Assembly (NCBI RefSeq): GCF_028858725.1
Contig: NC_084790.1
Coordinates: 84,314,506-84,378,505 of the forward strand
Source: Colius striatus
Lineage: Eukaryota > Chordata > Aves > Coliiformes > Coliidae
Direction of reading: 5' to 3'
Length of the DNA: 64,000 bases
In this document: one piece after another, positions 59,401 through 64,000 of the stretch
Layout of the letters: every line of letters begins with the position of its first letter
Numbering within the stretch: the first letter of the stretch is position 1
Notes under the pieces: model-generated
What the model saw: the letters and a program-made list of their open reading frames with translations, nothing else
Databases searched by the model: none
Told to the model about the DNA's origin: nothing
Made by a program: the position numbers and the translations under genes

Positions 59401-61084
59401 TCCCTTTTTTTTTGCAGCAGTAGCAGCTTCTCTGCCTTCATCAGCTCTTTAACTTTTATCGTCTTCTGGAGCTCTACTGCACAAGCTTGTTGTAACCGAA
59501 TATAATTTACATCCAGCTGAGATAAAATTGACATTACTGGTATTTGCATCCAAAGGACACAAGTCTGAGGTCAACCAATTCAGAGACTTCTGTCTTAGGC
59601 TGCTCATGTGAACTTTTAATCATAAAGCAGTAAAGAATTTCCTAGGTATCAGAATGTGGCTATTTCAGGAGAAATGCATGCTACTTCTTTCTACCTTCTT
59701 CCTTTACCAGTAAAGTAAGTCTTCACAAGGTGTTAAGCTCACCTAGACGACAGTTAAGTTAGACATGAACCTTCTGACAGAAGGTGTTATTTCCATTTTC
59801 CTCCAGGACTGTGAAATTTTCCTCTAATTTCTATGAACAGGCATTTGATACACTAAGCTATGGAAAAAGAAGTTTTTAAAAGAAGAAAATACCACGTTAC
59901 CACGAGTTAACGGGAGATTTTCCTGTTATTTACAGCTGAAGTAGAAATAAACTCTCAATAATTCAGAAAATATGTGTTAAATAACCAATTATTGAACAAA
60001 TTTGGACTAATTCTTGGCTTAGTCCAGGCAGTAAATACATCATTAATTCTATGGATGAGTAATCACAGACATATAGGTAAAGCTACTCATGTGGTGATGT
60101 ATTTGGAAGGAAGAATCACGGAGGAAATACCTTGTTTTGAAAATAAAAAAAACAAAACCAATAACCCCACAGCACTGAATAGGTCACCACACAACAGATA
60201 AGACAGCAGCTATTTAAACTCGTAGTGTCACCGTGCATTCGACAGAAGGTCGTCACGAGAAGCTAATTTTAAAGTTGAACTGGAAAGTCTTGGTTTACAC
60301 GCAGTCAGAAACCTTTATCGATGCTTTCTTATATCCAGTAAACCCTGAAGTCACTGTATATGAAACATACCCAATAGTTACTCATTTTAGCATCTGCTAT
60401 CTCTTCACTCCTCAAAAAAAACCCAACAAACCCAAACCACTCATTCAGTCATTTACATTTTACACAAGTGATACGTGGTGCCAGCTATTCCATTTAAAAA
60501 AAACCCACAACAATCTGTTTACAGATTGTAACATAACACAGTGATTAAAACATGCAAAATATTTTTTTTATGATATTTGGTATCATACAAAGAAAGCCTT
60601 TTCCACGGGGAAGTCGTCTTGACGCACTAAAAGTGACAGCAAGCTTTAAAGACACGTCACCTTTTTTGGCACTGGTTTGAGGGGTTTACACCATGTAAAA
60701 TGTTTTTCTGTTTTTCAGTTAAAGTAATTTCATTTTAAGCAGTATTGTTAATTAAAAATAAGTATTTTTAAAGATAAATCGGGGTACACAAAATCAAAAA
60801 TAAGGGATTTAAGTTTAGGAGATGTATTTATTGAATTATAAACCCCAGTATGGTTTTTTTTTCCAATCAATTTATTTCATTGAGGAACTCTTTCCTGCAC
60901 ATTTCATGTGTGATTTTGAGAGATAACAGACCCACAGACAGAAGGCAACGGGCTTTTTCAATGAGAAGGAAGAAAAAGGGAAGAGATGAGATCCTAACAC
61001 AGAGCATGGCGACACATCACTCTTTCGCACTCGCTCGGTTGAGCTTTCAGGGCTGTGTGGTTTGAGGCTGCCGACTCTCTGGGA
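44370..61084 (-). CDS. SKOR2: SKOR2, SKI family transcriptional corepressor 2, C-terminal exons (5' part outside window)
   Basis: Four minus-strand exons are well supported: 58884-58949, 58391-58489, 53107-53174 and 44370-44434. They join in phase to the C-terminal coiled coil: VENMGK, then EELQKVLFEQIDLRRRLEQE, then GNTSFPVFNN, then FQDQMKRELAYREEMVQQLQ, and end IPYAASLIRKEKLGAHLSKS with TAA at 44374-44372. This is the recalled C-terminus of vertebrate SKOR2. The protein is a nuclear SKI/SNO-family co-repressor (BMP/SMAD and Purkinje-cell differentiation context). The SKI-like DNA-binding half, normally in one large exon, must lie right of position 64000. A weaker upstream exon candidate is at 61021-61084. 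Position next to IER3IP1 fits the conserved block. Confidence 0.92.
47799..47945 (-). mobile_element. CR1 3' fragment
   Basis: Minus orientation: CAGAATCACAGAATGTTAAG, TTGGAAGAGACCTTTAGAGA, inside a SKOR2 intron. Confidence 0.9.
50150..50420. promoter_or_regulatory. Intragenic CpG island in a SKOR2 intron
   Basis: A 250-base CpG-dense block is isolated in AT-rich intron. On the minus strand a good donor (CTGGAAG then GTAACG) ends at 50346, so a non-coding first exon of a minus-strand transcript could end there. Open frames inside are Arg/Ala/Pro-rich and compositional. Confidence 0.6.
50623..50712 (-). mobile_element. CR1 3' fragment
   Basis: Minus orientation: TAGAATCACAGCATCGTTTT, TTGGAAAAGACCTTTAAGAT, CCACTAACCCATGG. 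Confidence 0.85.
53107..53174 (-). CDS. SKOR2: SKOR2 coiled-coil exon 2
   Basis: This 68-base exon (acceptor CCTCTTACAG, donor GTAAGT) encodes NFQDQMKRELAYREEMVQQL-QI and ends in phase 0. It is nearly identical to the SKOR1 equivalent. Confidence 0.97.
53175..58390 (-). other. SKOR2: SKOR2 intron between the two coiled-coil exons
   Basis: About 5.2 kb with no CR1 copy and no supported gene. The repeat-poor state compared with the left half of the window may mean conserved regulatory DNA, which cannot be tested here. Confidence 0.6.
58391..58489 (-). CDS. SKOR2: SKOR2 coiled-coil exon 1
   Basis: This 99-base exon (acceptor CTTTGTTAG, donor GTAAGA) encodes ELQKVLFEQIDLRRRLEQEF and then QVLKGNTSFPVF. 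The last eight residues are extra relative to the SKOR1 coil as I recall it. Confidence 0.95.
58884..58949 (-). CDS. SKOR2: SKOR2 exon preceding the coiled coil
   Basis: This 66-base exon has acceptor TTTTTTTTCAG and donor GTAAAA. It encodes EHTQETNSPHSLKKDVENMG-K and ends one base into the codon completed by the next exon. DVEN matches the DIEN that precedes the coiled coil in SKOR1. Confidence 0.85.
59150..59549 (-). other. Unexplained coding-like segment, possible pseudogene piece
   Basis: After a good acceptor-like TTTTATCTCAG the minus strand reads LDVNYIRLQQACAVELQKTI and then KAEKLLLLQ, a helix-like stretch, before an A9 run. A second open stretch (IFKRGYRKSRDPFGRPHARG) continues in another frame to about 59165. 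I do not recognise either and see no donor. A decayed retrocopy or chance frame are both possible. Confidence 0.25.
61021..61084 (-). CDS. SKOR2: Candidate upstream SKOR2 exon
   Basis: The minus strand has a good acceptor (GTTCTTTCAG) followed by an open, CpG-containing stretch reading SQRVGSLKPHSPESSTERVR. Ending it after AAAGA at 61021 gives phase 1, as the next exon requires, but the donor (GTGATG) is weak. I do not clearly recall this segment from SKOR2, so this is inference from phase and coding character. Confidence 0.35.
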
Positions 61085-64000
61085 CTGAAAGAACTGCACC
61101 AAAATGAAAATAAGGGCATGTAGCATGAAATATAACTTCTCCAGCATCTGCAGCCTCCCTGCTAACCTACCAAAAAGGCTTATTAGAAAATCCCCCATCC
61201 TTGCCTTCGAAACGACTAAAGATTGGAGGTATTCAAAAGCAAACCCTGGTATATATGGTTTTAAAGAATAACTATGTTTTTAAACTGCTTTCTGATGTTC
61301 AGGGAAAATAAAAGCCTCGACTTCACTATTATTATTTCTGTTGTTGTTGTTAACTGTAATAATAATCAGATGGGTTTCACCTTTTCAGTCCCCCTGAAAA
61401 TGATAATCAGGAGCCCGCTCTTCTCTGTTTTTCCGTACTTCCCAGAGGCCCCATCATGCGTTGTGCACTGCTCTACCTTAATTGAAAGGGAGGAGGTATT
61501 GAATATTTAACCAGCTTCCTTTCTCTTAAATGTTAATTAAAAGCTAAATAGGTGTTTAAAAACAAACAAACAGAAAAATCAGTCTAAGAAAAAATCGCTT
61601 CCTCTTCTAATAGCTTCACCATAACTCTCTTGGGCCTTGTCTGCACACAAACTTGTAGCAGCGTTTAAAACAGCAGCGCTGAAAGCTGTGCAGCCCCCTG
61701 GTACAGACACCTAGCTTTTCTTTAAGAGGGGCCTATTTCAGTTTACTAAAGAAAAAAATACTTAAAATACCCCACAAAATATAGCTCAACTGGAAAGGCT
61801 AAGGGGAAAAGGGGGTGAAGTATTCATAGCCAGTTCGTACTGCCTCAGATAAAGCTTTTGGTACCTCCACTCTGGCCGATTAGCTGAGGTATGCAGACGT
61901 TGACACGCTGGAATAAAGTCACTCAGGTTGCATTTTTGAGTTACACAAATGAGTTTCTTATCCTGCAACATAAACCTCCACCCATGGAGGAAAGGAGAAT
62001 TGGTGTCTGTAGATAGACACACCTTAAATCATTTCATTGGTACTCTGAAAACAAGAGGTCGCGATTTGTACGTTGATACAACCTCAGCTCTTGTGATGCC
62101 ACCACCTTATTATCTCTACATCTGCTGGAGGAGTTATGATTTACATTTTTAACACAGGAAATGAACAGAAATGTTTCTAAATTTACTCTCTTTGAAATAA
62201 AGGCACATTGCCCTCATCATACAAACATAGCCAGGTTACCTCTTGATGCTGTGTCAACTACAGCGATTTCCTGCAATCCTTGCCCTTAAAGCTCTTCAAA
62301 CAGCAGCTAAAAATTTCCATTCGGGCCCAGACAACTCAGCTATGTCAAAGGGGAACTGATTTGCCCAGTTCAGATCTCCAGGAGACCAGGAATATACTTC
62401 AGATCTCCCGACTCTCAGCCCTATGCCTCATCCCCAAGTCATACTTTACCACTCCCACTACATCTGCACTGCCAGACTGCATCAACCAAAATCATCCACT
62501 TGCCTGTGTCTCAGCATCATCTGTTATTCTTGTAGAGTACTTAAGCGCTGCAGGGCACGTGGGGTTTGACACCCAGCCCTGCAGCTCACTCCTGCCAGGT
62601 AAGCCTTCCCATTATCAAGCCCACAGCATCAATGGTCTACCATAACTTGAGTCTCCACTGGCATTTTGAGCTGGAGATACAAAGCTCTCTTTGTCTGCAG
62701 ACACAAAGACTGCAGCAGTGGAGGTATCAGTATCTTCTAAGTAAAAACATACCTATATCCACTTAAAAAATATGGGCAGATGTGAACCAGTGAACTTTCA
62801 GACCTTCAAAGGCTCCACCTGTATTTGAAATTCATTACTTGCCTCAAGACACGTACAGTTCTTGTGCACGTCCTGAAGAAATCCTGTCCTTACTGACAAT
62901 ATTCATGGATCCTATATATTCATGCCACTTCTGGGATAATAATCAATAGGATAATCAGAACTTAGCAAAATACACTTATTTTAGGAAAACTTGAGAAGCA
63001 TCTTCTAAGTCCCTTATCTGTACTGGGGCTGATGTGCGTGTCTTACAAAATCTGAAGCTTCATATTTTAATTTGCCCTGAAAATGGTTTAACTTTAAAAC
63101 AAACCAGGTTGTTGCTTTGTTTTTGTGGGTTTTTTTCCACAGATAAAGCCTAATTGTAACCTCAAAGTTTAAAACACAAACATTCAATTAAAAACCATCA
63201 GCAATGAAGTATTAATGCACAGCGGAGAAAACAGTTTCAGGATTTTAAACCAAACATTCCAGAACAGTGACCAACTTAAAAATACGAAAGATTTTATAGC
63301 GACAAGAAATCAGTCAGCTTTTGGTCTGAACCTTGTGCATGGATCTGGGAAGTATTTAATTAACTGCATTCTAGAAGCATGACAGCTGGAAAATTTCTAA
63401 ACTCTTGTTTTGTTTAAAATGGCAGGTAATATCCTCCCCAGATTCCAGAAGAGGAGGCCTTAAATAAACCAACCCAACACACCTGATATTGTGAGACTCG
63501 CAAAAACCAAAGAAATTCAACAAGGCTTCACTGTCTTTTAATAATTCCCAGAGAGCCCCTGAGCTCCATCAGAATAACAGCAGAGGAAAAAGATGGGAAT
63601 AATAAATAAAGACCTGGTCCCACAGTCTGTCTGCATCTTTGTCTGTCATGCAGATCCAAATGATTATACACAATCTTCTCTATTAACATGCAGTGCTGGG
63701 TCCCACAGCTGAAACTTCGCCTCCTCTTCCCCCACTTCAGATTCTAACTTTGTTGCTTCTTTCGCAAACACCTCCCATAATAAAATTGCATGTCATTTAA
63801 TTTGTGGATCCAAGGCTTTACCGCTCACTCCAGTAAAGATGACACGGCCATCCTCTCTGCTGTGTTTAATAAAGACAGAGCCGTTTCCAACCCTCTATGA
63901 AGTACTGGAAATCTACAGTAATTGGGACAATATTTGCAGAGTTATTATGGATATATATTTAAGAGTAAATGAAAGAAGAATCTGGCTCACTGTTTCTAGC

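Larger units (their letters stand above)
58950..64000 (-). other. SKOR2: SKOR2 upstream intron(s), to the window edge
   Basis: About 5 kb, AT-rich and without recognisable mobile elements. It holds the weak exon candidate at 61021-61084 and the unexplained segment at 59150-59549. The large SKI-domain exon is not seen. Confidence 0.5.

Noticed and set aside
1-64000. tRNA, rRNA, CRISPR or bacterial operon features
   Set aside because: None seen; composition, introns and CR1 density indicate vertebrate nuclear DNA.

Overview
This window is vertebrate nuclear DNA, most likely from a bird. It carries many short, 5'-truncated CR1-type LINE copies (27 fragments listed in both orientations, plus one older copy), compact genes with small exons, CpG-island promoters and solo LTRs. 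The gene order on the minus strand is HDHD2, IER3IP1, then SKOR2. That matches the conserved 18q21.1 block of human, which is Z-linked in chicken as far as I recall. No bacterial, phage or CRISPR features are present; most long open frames are chance frames or repeat artefacts.

Layout, all genes on the minus strand. (1) 1-14.6 kb: HDHD2, a HAD-superfamily phosphatase-like protein. Its four 5' coding exons, giving 204 of an expected 259 residues, lie at 235-12189, with a CpG-island promoter and a likely untranslated first exon near 14.38-14.6 kb. The last 55 codons are off the left edge. (2) 18.3-20.8 kb: IER3IP1, complete in three exons (82 residues), with its own CpG island. (3) 28.3-31.8 kb: a candidate gene I cannot name. 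Five exons with nearly fully compatible splice phases encode the C-terminal 271 residues of a type I membrane protein: ectodomain, one transmembrane helix, 83-residue cytoplasmic tail. Human has no gene that I recall between IER3IP1 and SKOR2. (4) 32.35-34.5 kb: a pure polypyrimidine tract of about 2.15 kb with higher-order structure. (5) 41.2-64 kb: the 3' part of SKOR2, a SKI/SNO-family transcriptional co-repressor. Four small coding exons (the C-terminal coiled coil and the stop), a likely 3' UTR and large introns are visible; its large 5' coding exon must lie beyond the right edge.

The most interesting points are the unrecognised membrane-protein gene at 28.3-31.8 kb and the end of SKOR2. 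The last SKOR2 coding exon, read in a different frame, still spells a sequence like the SKOR1 coiled coil, and a downstream 3' UTR exon retains the next SKOR1-like segment, so the SKOR2 C-terminus looks like a frame-shifted derivative of the ancestral exon. An intragenic CpG island at 50.15-50.42 kb, a duplicated octamer element near 22.4 kb and a GC-AG intron in HDHD2 are also worth checking. Paralogue comparisons rest on remembered family sequences, not on a database search.
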